Positions 25,916-35,306 are shown, numbered from the stretch's first letter. The stretch: DNA of 64,000 nt from Natronolimnohabitans sp. A-GB9 (GCF_030848565.1 NZ_JAVDDV010000002.1:372001-436000), one strand, 5' to 3'. Notes: generated by a model not told the origin, from the letters alone. Translations and numbers: made by a program.

Positions 25916-26491
25916 TCAGAACTCGTACTCGGTGTCGACGCGGGCCTGTCCCTCGTCGCCTGCTGCCTCGTAGCGTTCGACGGCGGTGACGAACATATCC
26001 AACACGGCCTCGGGCTCCCAGCGGGCCGTGTTCACCGAGAGATCGTAAATCGTCAGATCGCGGATGTCGATGCCGTAATACTCCTGGTAGCGCTTGGCCT
26101 CGCTTGCCTCCCGGGCTTTCGTCTCCTCGGTCGCCCGTTCGGGATCTTTCCCTTCGCGCTCGGCGATGCGCTGGCCGCGAACTCGTGGTGGGGCATCTAA
26201 CCAGAACCGGAAGTCAGCCTGGTCGCCGGCCAGCCAGCCCGCGAGTCGAGACTCGAGGACGAGGTCGTCCTCTTCGCAGGCGATCTCGCGCAGCCGACGA
26301 TCGAGGTCGCGATCGATCTGGTCGTTCTCCTCGGCGAGTTTGTTGAACTCGAGGGGTGTGTAGCCACGCTCCTCGGCGAGTTCACGGAAGATGTCACCGC
26401 CGCTGACGTGCTCTAAGTCGAACCGCTCGGCGAGCAACTCCGCTGTCGTACTCTTCCCGCTACCCGGCGGGCCGGAGACGGTGAGTAACAT
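25916..26491 (-). CDS. cmk: Archaeal (d)CMP kinase
   Basis: The 191-residue kinase has the P-loop [10 protein letters not shown] at residues 7-16, a substrate-binding [11 protein letters not shown] segment and the lid-like region [16 protein letters not shown]. It phosphorylates CMP and dCMP. Its length matches the short archaeal Cmk rather than the longer bacterial enzyme. A TATA-like stretch (CATTTTAGCG, minus strand, 26512-26521) lies about 25 bp upstream, giving cmk-truB its own promoter. Confidence 0.92.
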   Translation of the reverse strand: MLLTVSGPPGSGKSTTAELLAERFDLEHVSGGDIFRELAEERGYTPLEFNKLAEENDQIDRDLDRRLREIACEEDDLVLESRLAGWLAGDQADFRFWLDAPPRVRGQRIAEREGKDPERATEETKAREASEAKRYQEYYGIDIRDLTIYDLSVNTARWEPEAVLDMFVTAVERYEAAGDEGQARVDTEYEF

Positions 26492-26650
26492 ATCTGTTCT
26501 GCGCGGTGGCCGCTAAAATGGGTTTTGAATCGTTCGATACACGCATGGCGCGCATTCGGCGCAGTCGCTCGACGCTGTCGTATTCGAGGACGGAAATCGG
26601 AGACCGGAAACCGAAGATCGGAACCGAAGTCGGTGACGTCGCCGGCTGAT

Positions 26651-27604
26651 TCAGGCCGCCGACGGCGTCATGTCGATGTTCAGCGCCTTGCGAAGCAGCT
26701 GGGTAAAGCCCATCGAGCACAGGAAGTACCAGACGATCCAGGCCGGCATCGGACCGAGCAGTCCCGAATTCCAGGTCGTCTCACCGGCGATCGGCATGAC
26801 GATCGTCGCTTCGGCACCCTCGAGGCCGACACCGTGGACCTTCCAGTACATCCAGAGGAACAGCGGGATGGTAAACAGCATGATCCAGACCATCGGTCGG
26901 AGCTGTTCTTTGAACATCCCGAGGTTCTCGGCCATGGCCTCCATCTGCTCCTCGCGGACCTCCTCGAGTTCGTTCTCGAGGCGTTCGATTTCGGCTTCGC
27001 TGGCGCCGCGTTCCTCGGCTTCTTTCTTGCGGTCGCGGACGTCTTGCTGTTTCTCCTGCATGGCCTTCATCCGCTGCTGGTATTTGCCCATGATCTCGGG
27101 GTTCATCAGGTTCGCCTGCAGCAGCGTCGAGTACAGGCCAGTCAGCAGGGCGACCGAGAGGATAACGGCATAGAAGGGCAACGTAGCGTCCAGCGGCGCG
27201 AGCGCGAGGTCGATCGTACTCCCGACCGTCGCCTGGACGGGATCGAACCAGTAGCCGAACATCAACAGCAGCGATCCGACGCCGGCTAGTTTGTCCCACT
27301 GGGACCACTGGGTCTCTTCGTCGTCGAGATCGACGTCGGCGTCATAGCTCCCGCCGTCGACGTCACCGTCGAGCGCCTCGTCGAAGGCCTCGCGGTCGGC
27401 GATCTCGAACCCTTCGTCGCCGTCGACTAGTACTCCTTTCTCGATTAGTCGGCCCCATTGTCCGCTCGTCAGATCGTCGCGGACGTCGGCCCACTCGACC
27501 TCGCCGTCGTTCTCGTCGGCCGCCTCGCGAATGGCCTCGAGAGCATCGGACATGGAAGAATCCTCGCGGACGAGGTCGTTGATTTTCTCCGCTGTACGCG
27601 TCAT
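26651..27604 (-). CDS. DUF106 membrane protein, Oxa1/EMC3-superfamily insertase
   Basis: The 317-residue protein has a soluble acidic N-terminal part (about residues 1-105), then three membrane helices (about 112-130, 143-165 and 245-265, with a further C-terminal hydrophobic stretch). A cytosolic coiled coil (KQQDVRDRKKEAEERG...EELEEVREEQMEAM) lies between helices. This is the Ylp1/DUF106 layout, the archaeal branch of the YidC/Oxa1/EMC3 family that inserts membrane proteins. In archaea it lies beside secY and adk, which fits co-translational membrane insertion. Here adk is separated from it by an AT-rich insertion. Confidence 0.88.
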   Translation of the reverse strand: MTRTAEKINDLVREDSSMSDALEAIREAADENDGEVEWADVRDDLTSGQWGRLIEKGVLVDGDEGFEIADREAFDEALDGDVDGGSYDADVDLDDEETQWSQWDKLAGVGSLLLMFGYWFDPVQATVGSTIDLALAPLDATLPFYAVILSVALLTGLYSTLLQANLMNPEIMGKYQQRMKAMQEKQQDVRDRKKEAEERGASEAEIERLENELEEVREEQMEAMAENLGMFKEQLRPMVWIMLFTIPLFLWMYWKVHGVGLEGAEATIVMPIAGETTWNSGLLGPMPAWIVWYFLCSMGFTQLLRKALNIDMTPSAA

Positions 27605-27843
27605 CTGTCTTGGGCTAGGGTACGTTCGGTATACAAGTGTTTATCTTCCGTTCCCTTGCGACTGCTCGGCCGTTGCCTGCGGTAGTCGATATCACTGTCG
27701 CCGAAGCTGCTACTCGTTATTGTTTATTTCCAACTATAATATCGACATATTTGGCGCCCACAGCTACGAGGGCGCCATATGAAGGGGCATGATCTATTGG
27801 AATTACCGATTGTATTATTATCCTGACTCTCAAGAACAAAGAC

Positions 27844-29364
27844 ATGGGCACATCACGTGGAAGTGTGGCAACTCCTGTCACACGTTCCTCGAGTCGGGGG
27901 CAGTCGACGGTACTGGGTATCGTTTTGTTGATCGGGATAGTTGCCGCAGGCAGTATTGGTATTCTTCTCATTGCTGGTGATATGATTAGTAATTCACAAC
28001 AGCAGTCTGAGCAGGAACAAGTTGAGCAAACATTCGTCGAATTAAGTAAAACAATGTCTGCAGCAGCAACTGATGATACTGCTAACAAAATGCGGTTCAA
28101 TGCTGGCGACCACGGTGCGATTGTGAAAACAGAAGCTGGCCATATTAATATAACTGGAGACAATTTTGACGAGCCAATAGACGTTACTGTGGGTGCCATT
28201 GAATATCAAGGAGAAGATGGGACAGCAATTGCGTACCAAGCAGGCGGTGTGTTTCGTGGGACTGGTAACGAAACACAGATTGTTTCGGCACCTCCACTTG
28301 ATTATGATGTAGGGACAAGCACACTTACGTTCCCGATTATCGAAGTCGAAAACGAGGGACAGATTGACTCTGGTGACGTGTCAATTTCACACTCTAATAC
28401 AACAACTTATCAGTCTGCAACCTATGCAGAACAGAGTACTATTACGGTAAATATTACGAGCGAGTATTGTGTAGGTTGGGAAAATTACTTTGAGCAGGAA
28501 ACTCGCAACACTGAGGGACAAGTAATCCAGGAAACATGTAATGAAGGAACCGACAATTCTGTAGAGGCTAAACTAGGCCGGTTTGATATTAGCGATGGGA
28601 CATTCGAAGACGGAATTGTCACTGGTGAAGCTAATATTGAGGGCGGCGGACAACATGCAAATCTTGACCTTTCAGAAAGCGATCAGATCTATCCACAACT
28701 AGATAGTGAAATCGGCACAATGGTGGATGATGCAAAGGATGATAATGAAATAACAAATCTTACAAATGTTTCGGAAGAACCAGTGCCAGAAGGAAAATAT
28801 TTCGCAAAAGAAGTCGTTGGTGAAGAATACACATTCGATGTATCGGAGGGGAATACCACTTTGATAGTTGAAGGTGATATTGGTGATAGTAGTCTCGCAG
28901 TTGAGGGTACAGATAACAACACAAATTCCCTTCAAATTTTCTCAGAAGGAGATCTTTATTATAACTCTGGTCATAATAGTATTTGCGCAACAGATTGCTC
29001 TGAACCCATAAACTCCCAAGCACTCCAAATATACGGGACGTCGGAAATGCACGTCGGCATGGATGGGGGTAATTCAGATTTTGAAGGAGTAATTTACGCT
29101 CCAGCTGGGGGAAATGAATTCAAAGAAGGATATGAAAGTGACGAGATCGACAGTTGTGGTAGTCAACTTTGTCTTCAAGCAGCTGGTGACCTTCATGGAT
29201 CTGTTGTTGTTTCCTCAGCCACTGTTAAATCTGCTGCACCGGAGGGAATGTATGATCCAGAACTTGAGAACTTTTCCCCAACGATTAATCCAGACAGTTA
29301 TGTCTTTCCACCACATCTCACATATCTCAACATTGCTGAATACAAAGTTGACATAGAGGATTAA
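27844..29364 (+). CDS. AT-rich, pilin-like secreted surface protein (DUF7289 type)
   Basis: This 506-residue protein starts with a class III-like type IV pilin signal (SSSRGQSTVLGIVLLIGIVAAGSIGILLIAGD): a basic stretch and then one hydrophobic helix. A long acidic extracellular part follows, with many N-x-S/T sites (NIT, NTT, NET, NVS, NNT) and paired cysteines (ICATDCSE, CGSQLC). I associate it with haloarchaeal DUF7289 proteins (name from memory). Its base composition is far lower in GC than any neighbour, with AT-rich flanks from about 27700 to 29490, which suggests horizontal acquisition. It lies in reverse orientation between adk and DUF106, breaking the usual operon. Its function may be surface attachment, but this is inferred. 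Confidence 0.8.
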   Translation: MGTSRGSVATPVTRSSSRGQSTVLGIVLLIGIVAAGSIGILLIAGDMISNSQQQSEQEQVEQTFVELSKTMSAAATDDTANKMRFNAGDHGAIVKTEAGHINITGDNFDEPIDVTVGAIEYQGEDGTAIAYQAGGVFRGTGNETQIVSAPPLDYDVGTSTLTFPIIEVENEGQIDSGDVSISHSNTTTYQSATYAEQSTITVNITSEYCVGWENYFEQETRNTEGQVIQETCNEGTDNSVEAKLGRFDISDGTFEDGIVTGEANIEGGGQHANLDLSESDQIYPQLDSEIGTMVDDAKDDNEITNLTNVSEEPVPEGKYFAKEVVGEEYTFDVSEGNTTLIVEGDIGDSSLAVEGTDNNTNSLQIFSEGDLYYNSGHNSICATDCSEPINSQALQIYGTSEMHVGMDGGNSDFEGVIYAPAGGNEFKEGYESDEIDSCGSQLCLQAAGDLHGSVVVSSATVKSAAPEGMYDPELENFSPTINPDSYVFPPHLTYLNIAEYKVDIED

Positions 29365-29498
29365 AAAACCATCATAGTATTTCCGTAAGTCCCTCTTCCA
29401 TTTACTATTCGGAACAAAACTCAGATCGAACTATCTGGACTTGATTGATGTATCTGTTCATTTTATATTATGAAAAATTTATCGAATTCTAACGTGCT

Positions 29499-30134
29499 TT
29501 AGCTGGCGTCTTCGATCGTCGTCTTCACGTTCTCCCAGACCTCGTCGGGTGCTTGCTCGCCGTCGACGCGCTCGAGCGTGCCCTCTTCCTCGTAGTACTC
29601 GATGACCGGTTCGGTGTTCTCACGGAAGACGCGCAGTCGTTCCTTGACGGTCTCCTCGGTGTCGTCGTCGCGTTGCTCGAGTCGCTCTTCGACTTCGGGG
29701 TCTTCCGGCGGGTTGTACTCGACGTGGTAGATGTCGCCCGTCTCGGGGTCGAGTCGGCGACCCGTGAGTCGGTGGATCAGTTCGTCTTCGCTGACGTCGA
29801 GGTAGAGCGCGGCGTCTAAGTCGGTCATGTCCTCGAGTTCTTCGGCCTGCTCTAAGTTGCGCGGGTAGCCGTCGAGGACGAAGCCGTCGGCCTGGGAGAG
29901 GGCCTCGTCGACGATGGCGTTGACGACCTCGTCGGGGACGAGTTCGCCCTGGTCCATATACTCCCGTGGCGTATCGTACTCCGTGTCCATATCGGAGATG
30001 TCCATGTCCTTGTTCGCACGGAGTGCGTCGCCGGTGGTGATGTGGTCGACGTCGAACTCCTCGGTGATCTTTGCGCTCTGTGTCCCCTTTCCTGCCCCGG
30101 GTGCACCCAGGATCAGAATTCGTGGCTGTGCCAT
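29499..30134 (-). CDS. adk: Adenylate kinase
   Basis: The 211-residue enzyme shows the P-loop GAPGAGKGTQS at residues 9-19, the AMP-binding THITTGDALR region and the DGYPRN motif near residue 88. A lid segment (TGRRLDPETGDIYHVEYNPP) lacks zinc-binding cysteines. It equilibrates ATP, AMP and ADP. This is the long, bacterial-type Adk also found next to secY in archaea. The start at 30134 (MAQPRILI) matches the family, and a TATA box lies about 25 bp upstream. Confidence 0.95.
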   Translation of the reverse strand: MAQPRILILGAPGAGKGTQSAKITEEFDVDHITTGDALRANKDMDISDMDTEYDTPREYMDQGELVPDEVVNAIVDEALSQADGFVLDGYPRNLEQAEELEDMTDLDAALYLDVSEDELIHRLTGRRLDPETGDIYHVEYNPPEDPEVEERLEQRDDDTEETVKERLRVFRENTEPVIEYYEEEGTLERVDGEQAPDEVWENVKTTIEDAS

Positions 30135-30154
30135 ATGCGGGCGTTCACCGGCGT

Positions 30155-30172
30155 CACATAAAGGTTTAAAGA
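30155..30172. promoter_or_regulatory. Overlapping divergent TATA boxes for adk and the 30194 gene
   Basis: The stretch from 30155 to 30172 contains TTTAAA and, for the minus strand, TTTATG, at 24-30 bp from both ATGs (30134 on the minus strand and 30194 on the plus strand). The two genes are 59 bp apart, so the promoters must overlap and may compete. Confidence 0.45.
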
Positions 30173-30193
30173 AATGGTCACATCCGTTCCGGT

Positions 30194-30643
30194 ATGACGC
30201 GATTCGACGCGGCTGATCCGACGGAGCGGCGAAAACTGTACGTCGATGCCATCCAGGCACACCGCAAGCGGGGAAGCGGCTTTCTGACGCTCGAGGTCGA
30301 TGAGGCTTCCCTCTCCGATCTCGACGACGCTGACGAGGGGGACGACGCTGCCGATGGGCCCGCCAGTCCCGACCCCGATCTCGGCGTCCCCTGGCTCCAG
30401 TTCGGCGACGGCACGATCAACCTCGATTGCACCGACGACGAACTCGAGACGCTCAAGACACTCCTCGGCGAGTTTCCGGCGTTTAAAATCGACGCGATCC
30501 ATCGCCCCGAGGAGGCCGAAGGGGTCAACGTCCGCGTGAGTGCGAAAGCCGATCCCAACAGGATCGCCCAGTGTCTCGACGCGATCTTTCAGCGCGTCTA
30601 CGGCCTCCCCGAGGACGTCCGCGTCTGGATCGTCGAACTCTAG
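30194..30643 (+). CDS. Conserved haloarchaeal acidic protein, unknown function
   Basis: The 149-residue protein begins MTRFDAADPTERRKLYVDAIQAHRKRGSGFLTLEVDEAS, contains a strongly acidic linker (about residues 37-60) and ends in a compact alpha/beta part with PEEAEGVNVRVSAKADPNRIAQCLDAIFQRVYGLPEDVRVWIVEL. No catalytic motif or family is certain. It reads like a small haloarchaeal conserved protein. It is divergent from adk and converges with the amphi-Trp gene. Confidence 0.7.
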   Translation: MTRFDAADPTERRKLYVDAIQAHRKRGSGFLTLEVDEASLSDLDDADEGDDAADGPASPDPDLGVPWLQFGDGTINLDCTDDELETLKTLLGEFPAFKIDAIHRPEEAEGVNVRVSAKADPNRIAQCLDAIFQRVYGLPEDVRVWIVEL

Positions 30644-30726
30644 TGGTGTTCACGCCTGCGCTGTTGGGTCGAACCATGCCGTGGGTCGGTTCGATCCAGC
30701 AGTCGACGGGTGGAACGGTACTCCTC

Positions 30727-31020
30727 CTACTCGATCTTGAGGTTGCCGTCGCCGTCGGCCTGCTCCTCGCCTTCGTCCCACTCGAGTTCGAACTCGAGTC
30801 CGAGTTCGCCGGGGCCGTCGGGCGCCGAACTCGAGGTCTCTCGTTCGGCTTTGATCTCGAAGGTCGGTCGGGCTGGTGGCGTCATCGTCACCGACTCGCC
30901 GCCGGCCTCGAGTCCGATCGGGTCGCCGGCCTCGAGGCTGTCGGCAACGGAACGGAGGTACTCGGCGATATCGGCGCGGTCCATCTGCCGTTCGAACTTG
31001 AAGAGGACTTCTTCCGGCAT
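30727..31020 (-). CDS. Amphi-Trp domain protein
   Basis: The 97-residue protein opens MPEEVLFKFERQMDRADIAEYLRSVADSLEAGDPIGLEAGGESVTM and continues with beta strands (PTFEIKAERE, GLEFELEWDEG), matching the small amphi-Trp domain described in haloarchaea and some bacteria. Function is unknown. The start at 31020 is the family start; the longer upstream frame is not supported. Confidence 0.8.
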   Translation of the reverse strand: MPEEVLFKFERQMDRADIAEYLRSVADSLEAGDPIGLEAGGESVTMTPPARPTFEIKAERETSSSAPDGPGELGLEFELEWDEGEEQADGDGNLKIE

Positions 31021-31448
31021 AGGTGACCTTCGGGGTGAACGATATAGAGCGTTCCGGCGCGGTACGGTGGAAGCGAAATCATTCGGACCACTCGGTACTC
31101 GATGTGAGACACCCGCGCGCGTGAGCGCGCACCACCCCATCGAATGTCGGTGCTTCGCATAACCGCCGGACGGCAGTCGTTCACTACCCGAACATATTCG
31201 TTTTGAGGCCGTCAACTTCCGCTAATCTGTTTCAAACCGAACACGAAATCCGATACACAACGATAGAAAAAAGAGCCTCGACTCTAACCTAATGTTGAGG
31301 GACTGAGAGGTGATAGCACGGTGGCACATCGAGGAAACGACTCGATTCGCCGTACTGCCGGCCGACGAGAGGAATCAGTTGGCTCGTTTCCAAATAGATA
31401 AGTGTCCCGGGCTATCATCCTCCGCAGTATAATCGGTATTCAAACGAG
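31021..31448. other. Intergenic region upstream of coxB
   Basis: No gene is supported. At about 31365 a fragment GTACTGCCGGCCGA resembles a family A tip. An AT-rich patch (AAATAGATAAG, 31392-31402) may be the TATA region of the cox operon. Confidence 0.35.
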
Positions 31449-32486
31449 GTGAACACAATTTACAGCGCAATTACAACCCTGACGCCGTTGCAGCAATCTC
31501 GCGTTGACGTGTTCGAGAGCATCTTCCTGGTGTTTCTCGGACTCGGTACGCTTGTCGGCGTCGTCGTCGTCGCGTACACCTTGTACAACGCGTACAAGTA
31601 TCGCGATGCCGGCGAGCCGAAAGACGACGAGTCGCTGCCAACGCTCGGGGAACTACCGACAGGTGGAAAGGGTGGAAAGAAACTGTTCTTGTCGTTCGGC
31701 ATCAGCGCCGTCATCGTCATTTCGCTGGTCGTCTGGACGTACGGGATGCTCCTGTACGTCGAGGACCCAGAGGACGAGTTCGACGAGGAGCCAGTCGAGA
31801 TCGAAGTCGTCGGTGACGGCTTCGCCTGGCACTTCGAGTACGAGAACGGCGTCCAGGCCACTAATACGATGAACGTCCCGGCAGATCAGCCGGTCGCAAT
31901 CGAGGTGACGTCTGGTGACGTCTGGCACTCCTTCGGGATCTCGGACTTACGTGTGAAAGCGGACGCGATCCCGGGTGAGTACGACGAGACGTGGTTCATG
32001 GCCGAAGAGGCCGGTGAAGAACACCGTATCGAGTGTTTCGAGCTCTGTGGTGACGGCCACAGCGCCATGGACGGCACTGCCGAAGTCATGGAACAAGACC
32101 AGTTCCACGACTGGCTCGACAGCCAACTGGCGCTCGACGTCACGCTCGAGACCGAAGACGAGGAAGCGGTCACGAACGTCACCGACGAGTTCGACGTCGA
32201 ACTCGTCCACGTCGAGGACGGTACCGAGTACACGTTCGACGGGGCCGACTTCGACGAAGAGGGAACGCTCGCACTCGACGAGGAACTCGAGCAGGGCGGT
32301 GAGTTCGAACTGACGATCACGTTCGAAGACACCGTCACGTACGAGGACGAGGAAACGGACACGATCGAAGACACCATCTCCGTCACGGGTCCATCGAGTG
32401 AAACCTACACGATCGACCTCGATGCAGCGGACGACAACGATGAAAACGACGATGCGGAAACTGACGAAGGAGGTGACGACGAATGA
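31449..32486 (+). CDS. coxB: Cytochrome c oxidase subunit II
   Basis: The 345-residue protein has two N-terminal membrane helices (about residues 27-48 and 77-98) and a periplasm-facing cupredoxin domain. The binuclear CuA site is visible as ECFELCGDGHSAM (two Cys, His and Met near residues 196-207), plus a His in DVWHSFG near 160. A C-terminal acidic extension of about 115 residues follows (TNVTDEFDVELVHVEDGTEYTFDGADF and on), which is not part of standard subunit II and may be an added beta domain. The start codon is GTG at 31449. Its last codons overlap coxAC by 4 bp (ATGA), so translation is coupled. Confidence 0.95.
   Translation: MNTIYSAITTLTPLQQSRVDVFESIFLVFLGLGTLVGVVVVAYTLYNAYKYRDAGEPKDDESLPTLGELPTGGKGGKKLFLSFGISAVIVISLVVWTYGMLLYVEDPEDEFDEEPVEIEVVGDGFAWHFEYENGVQATNTMNVPADQPVAIEVTSGDVWHSFGISDLRVKADAIPGEYDETWFMAEEAGEEHRIECFELCGDGHSAMDGTAEVMEQDQFHDWLDSQLALDVTLETEDEEAVTNVTDEFDVELVHVEDGTEYTFDGADFDEEGTLALDEELEQGGEFELTITFEDTVTYEDEETDTIEDTISVTGPSSETYTIDLDAADDNDENDDAETDEGGDDE
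32469..32476 (+). promoter_or_regulatory. Shine-Dalgarno site of coxAC
   Basis: GGAGGTGA, a perfect complement to the CACCTCC-type 16S rRNA tail, ends 6 bp before the coxAC ATG at 32483, inside the coxB reading frame. It is the clearest ribosome-binding site seen in the window and fits an internal operon gene. Confidence 0.7.
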
Positions 32487-34954
32487 GTGACCTTCCGCCG
32501 ATGACGTCGGTCAAGCGGTGGCTGGTCACGACCAACCACAAGGACGTCGGGATTCTCTACCTCTCGACGGCCCTGTTTTTCCTCCTGTTCGGTGGGATTC
32601 TCGCCCTCCTGTTCCGGGCCCACCTGTGGGAAGCCGGCGGGACGGGACTGCTGACGGACAACGAGTTCAACCAGGCCGTCTCGGCCCACGGGCTGTTGAT
32701 GGTGTTCTGGTTCCTCTCGCCGATCGCATCCGGGTTCGCGAACTATCTCATCCCACTCCAGATCGGAGCGGATGACCTCGCGTTCCCGCGACTGAACGCG
32801 TTGAGTTACTGGTTCTACCTGTTCTCGGGGATCCTGCTCGCCCTGTCGTTCTTCCAGGGTGGGCACTTCGCCGGCGGGTGGACCATGTACGCGCCGCTGA
32901 ACGTGCCGACGTACACACCGGCGATGGAGGCGACGACCGGTGGCAACGCGACGATCCTCGCGTTGATGTTGTTCATCTTCTCGATTACGATCGGGACGGT
33001 CAACTTCCTCGTTACTATCCACCGCTCGCGTGCGGAAGGCCTCGGCCTCTGGAACATGCCGATGTTCACCTGGTCGTGGCTGCTGACCGTCTGGATGATG
33101 CTGTTTGCGTTCGCGGCACTGCTCGCTGCGATCCTGTTGCTGTCGATCGACAGGCTCTTCCTGACACAGTACTTCGCGACTGATCAAGGATCGGGTCTGC
33201 TGTGGGCACACCTGTTCTGGTTCTTCGGCCATCCAGAGGTGTACATCGTCTTCTTCCCCGCCCTGGGGATCATGTTCGAGACGTTCCAGACGTTTACGGG
33301 ACGTCGTCTGGTCGGCCGGAAGTGGGTCATCATCGCGATGGTCCTGGTGACAGTCCAGTCCTTCCTGGTCTGGATGCACCACATGTTCCTGACGACGATC
33401 AACTTAGAGATCAAGACGCTGATGATGGCGACGACCATCGGGATCTCGTTACCGTTCGACCTGATGGTCTTCGCGTTGATCTACACGATGGTCAAAGGAC
33501 GGGTTCGGTTCACGACGCCGTTCCTGTTCAGCCTCGGTGCGCTCGTCTTGTTCATCCTGGGCGGGATCACCGGAGTGTTCCTGGGTGCGGTCGTGCTCGA
33601 CTACGAGTTCCGTGGCACCTACTGGGTTGTCGCCCACTTCCACTACGTGATGGTCTCGGGGGTCACTGCCCTGATCGGCGGCCTCTACTACTGGTGGCCG
33701 AAGATCTCCGGAAAGATGTACTCCGAGACGCTCGGGAAACTCAACTTCGCCGTCTACTTCATCGGCTTCAACCTGCTGTACTTCCCGCTGTTCCTCGCCT
33801 GGGAGACCCCACGCCGTGTCTTCCACTTCAGTGAGAGCATGGAGATCTACCACCAGGTCGCGACCGTCGGGGCCTTCATCCTCGGTGCGTCGTTCCTGAT
33901 CATGTTCTACACGTTCGCCAAAAGCTGGGTCTCCGGTCCCGAAGCACCGGACAACCCGTGGGAGTACTCCCGCACTGCCGAGTGGTCGATCACTTCGCCG
34001 CCGCCACTCGAGAACTGGGACGGTCGTCCCACCTACGCTAGTGGCCGCCTCGAGTTCGTCGACGACTCGAAGGCAGCGACTGACGGCGGTGTTGCCACCA
34101 GCGAAGCGGCTACCACCGCACACGAGGAAGAACACGCTGACCACGCCAGCATCTGGCCGTTCGGTATCGGTGTTGGTATGTTCGTCTTCTTCCTCGGTCT
34201 GACGGGGCTGACGCCCTATATGGTCGAGTTCGCAGAGGGAACTGGCTCGCCACCGGAAGGCATCGTCGGGACTGCCAACGATCCGAACATCATGTATCCG
34301 ATCATCACGGTCGCCGGACTGGCGATTCTCGGATACACGCTGTTCAAGTTCGGTGTCGAGGAGTTCAACGCCCCCGAGATGGCGATCGCCGAACGCTGGC
34401 CGTTCGAGGGCGTCGGCAACACGAAGTTCGGTGTCTGGGTCTTCCTGGCGTCGGACGTCATGGTCTTCGGTGCAGCCATCGGGGCGTTCGTCTTCATGCG
34501 CCTGCACATGGGCTGGGGCAACTGGGAGACCGTTCCCTTCGCCTCCTGGCCAGGCCTGCTCAACACCTACGTGTTGCTCACCTCGAGCTTCACGGTGATC
34601 CTCGCGCTCGTCTTCGCCGAGCGCCAGAACAAGAAGGGGCTGCTCGGCGCGCTCGGTGCGACGCTCCTGCTCGGCCTGACGTTCATGGGCGTCAAGGCCT
34701 ACGAGTACAGCGTGAAGTTCGCCGAAGGTGACTGGTGGTGGAGCGGCATCGAATACTCCATCTACTTCGTCACGACCGGCTTGCACGCACTGCACGTGAT
34801 CCTCGGCCTGCTGATCGCGATCTTTATGATCTACCGGGTTATCAGCGTCGACGCCTACCTCGAGGATCACCGCCCAGTGGAGTTCTTCGGACTCTACTGG
34901 CACTTCGTCGACATCGTCTGGGTCTTCCTCTTCCCGCTGTTCTACCTGATGTAG
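32483..34954 (+). CDS. coxAC: Fused haem-copper oxidase subunits I and III
   Basis: The 823-residue protein joins subunit I (about residues 1-500, 12 predicted helices) to subunit III (about 553-823, seven helices) through a charged linker (DSKAATDGGVATSEAATTAHEEEHADH). Copper-B and haem ligands are present: HPEVY near residue 249 (His-Tyr cross-link and the E of the proton path), HH near 298, and HFHYV near 386. A TNHKDVGILYL start and HGLLMVFWFL (haem a His) are also seen. Where K-channel Lys is usual (IPTGVKVF in aa3 enzymes) this protein reads LPFDLMVF, so that Lys is missing. It forms a translationally coupled operon with coxB and is a terminal oxidase for aerobic respiration. Confidence 0.93.
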   Translation: MSDLPPMTSVKRWLVTTNHKDVGILYLSTALFFLLFGGILALLFRAHLWEAGGTGLLTDNEFNQAVSAHGLLMVFWFLSPIASGFANYLIPLQIGADDLAFPRLNALSYWFYLFSGILLALSFFQGGHFAGGWTMYAPLNVPTYTPAMEATTGGNATILALMLFIFSITIGTVNFLVTIHRSRAEGLGLWNMPMFTWSWLLTVWMMLFAFAALLAAILLLSIDRLFLTQYFATDQGSGLLWAHLFWFFGHPEVYIVFFPALGIMFETFQTFTGRRLVGRKWVIIAMVLVTVQSFLVWMHHMFLTTINLEIKTLMMATTIGISLPFDLMVFALIYTMVKGRVRFTTPFLFSLGALVLFILGGITGVFLGAVVLDYEFRGTYWVVAHFHYVMVSGVTALIGGLYYWWPKISGKMYSETLGKLNFAVYFIGFNLLYFPLFLAWETPRRVFHFSESMEIYHQVATVGAFILGASFLIMFYTFAKSWVSGPEAPDNPWEYSRTAEWSITSPPPLENWDGRPTYASGRLEFVDDSKAATDGGVATSEAATTAHEEEHADHASIWPFGIGVGMFVFFLGLTGLTPYMVEFAEGTGSPPEGIVGTANDPNIMYPIITVAGLAILGYTLFKFGVEEFNAPEMAIAERWPFEGVGNTKFGVWVFLASDVMVFGAAIGAFVFMRLHMGWGNWETVPFASWPGLLNTYVLLTSSFTVILALVFAERQNKKGLLGALGATLLLGLTFMGVKAYEYSVKFAEGDWWWSGIEYSIYFVTTGLHALHVILGLLIAIFMIYRVISVDAYLEDHRPVEFFGLYWHFVDIVWVFLFPLFYLM

Positions 34955-35306
34955 CGGTTCCCCGCTACACCAGTTCGCGTTCGAATTTTTTGGAATCCAG
35001 TCGGAGCAGGCTACAGAGCGAAGCTCTCACGCTCGAGTGACTACGACGACGGGCCGATACCGACGGACGTGTCGCCGTTTCTATGAGAGACTGGTACGCG
35101 TAGCGAGGAGCTGTCATCCGGTTCTCGTCGTTTTATACGAGTCGTAGCGAGCGTTCAGCTCGTCGTGTTCCAAGGCCATCGTCCGTTGTGCCGAAGAAGT
35201 TCGAGAGCCCAGGTCGAGCCCGAGCCATCACGACGACTCGAGGCCAGTACTGGACCGCCAGACGACATCAGAGACCGAGGATCGTGACCGGTGTGGGACG
35301 AGACAG
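34955..35306. other. Intergenic region downstream of coxAC
   Basis: No gene is supported. The first bases after the stop hold a short T-rich stretch (GAATTTTTTGGAA) that may be part of a terminator. The rest is ordinary GC-rich DNA. Confidence 0.4.

Noticed and set aside
33449-34903. Minus-strand frame of about 480 codons
   Set aside because: It is the antisense of coxAC; its product is a low-complexity, charge-biased sequence with no family features.
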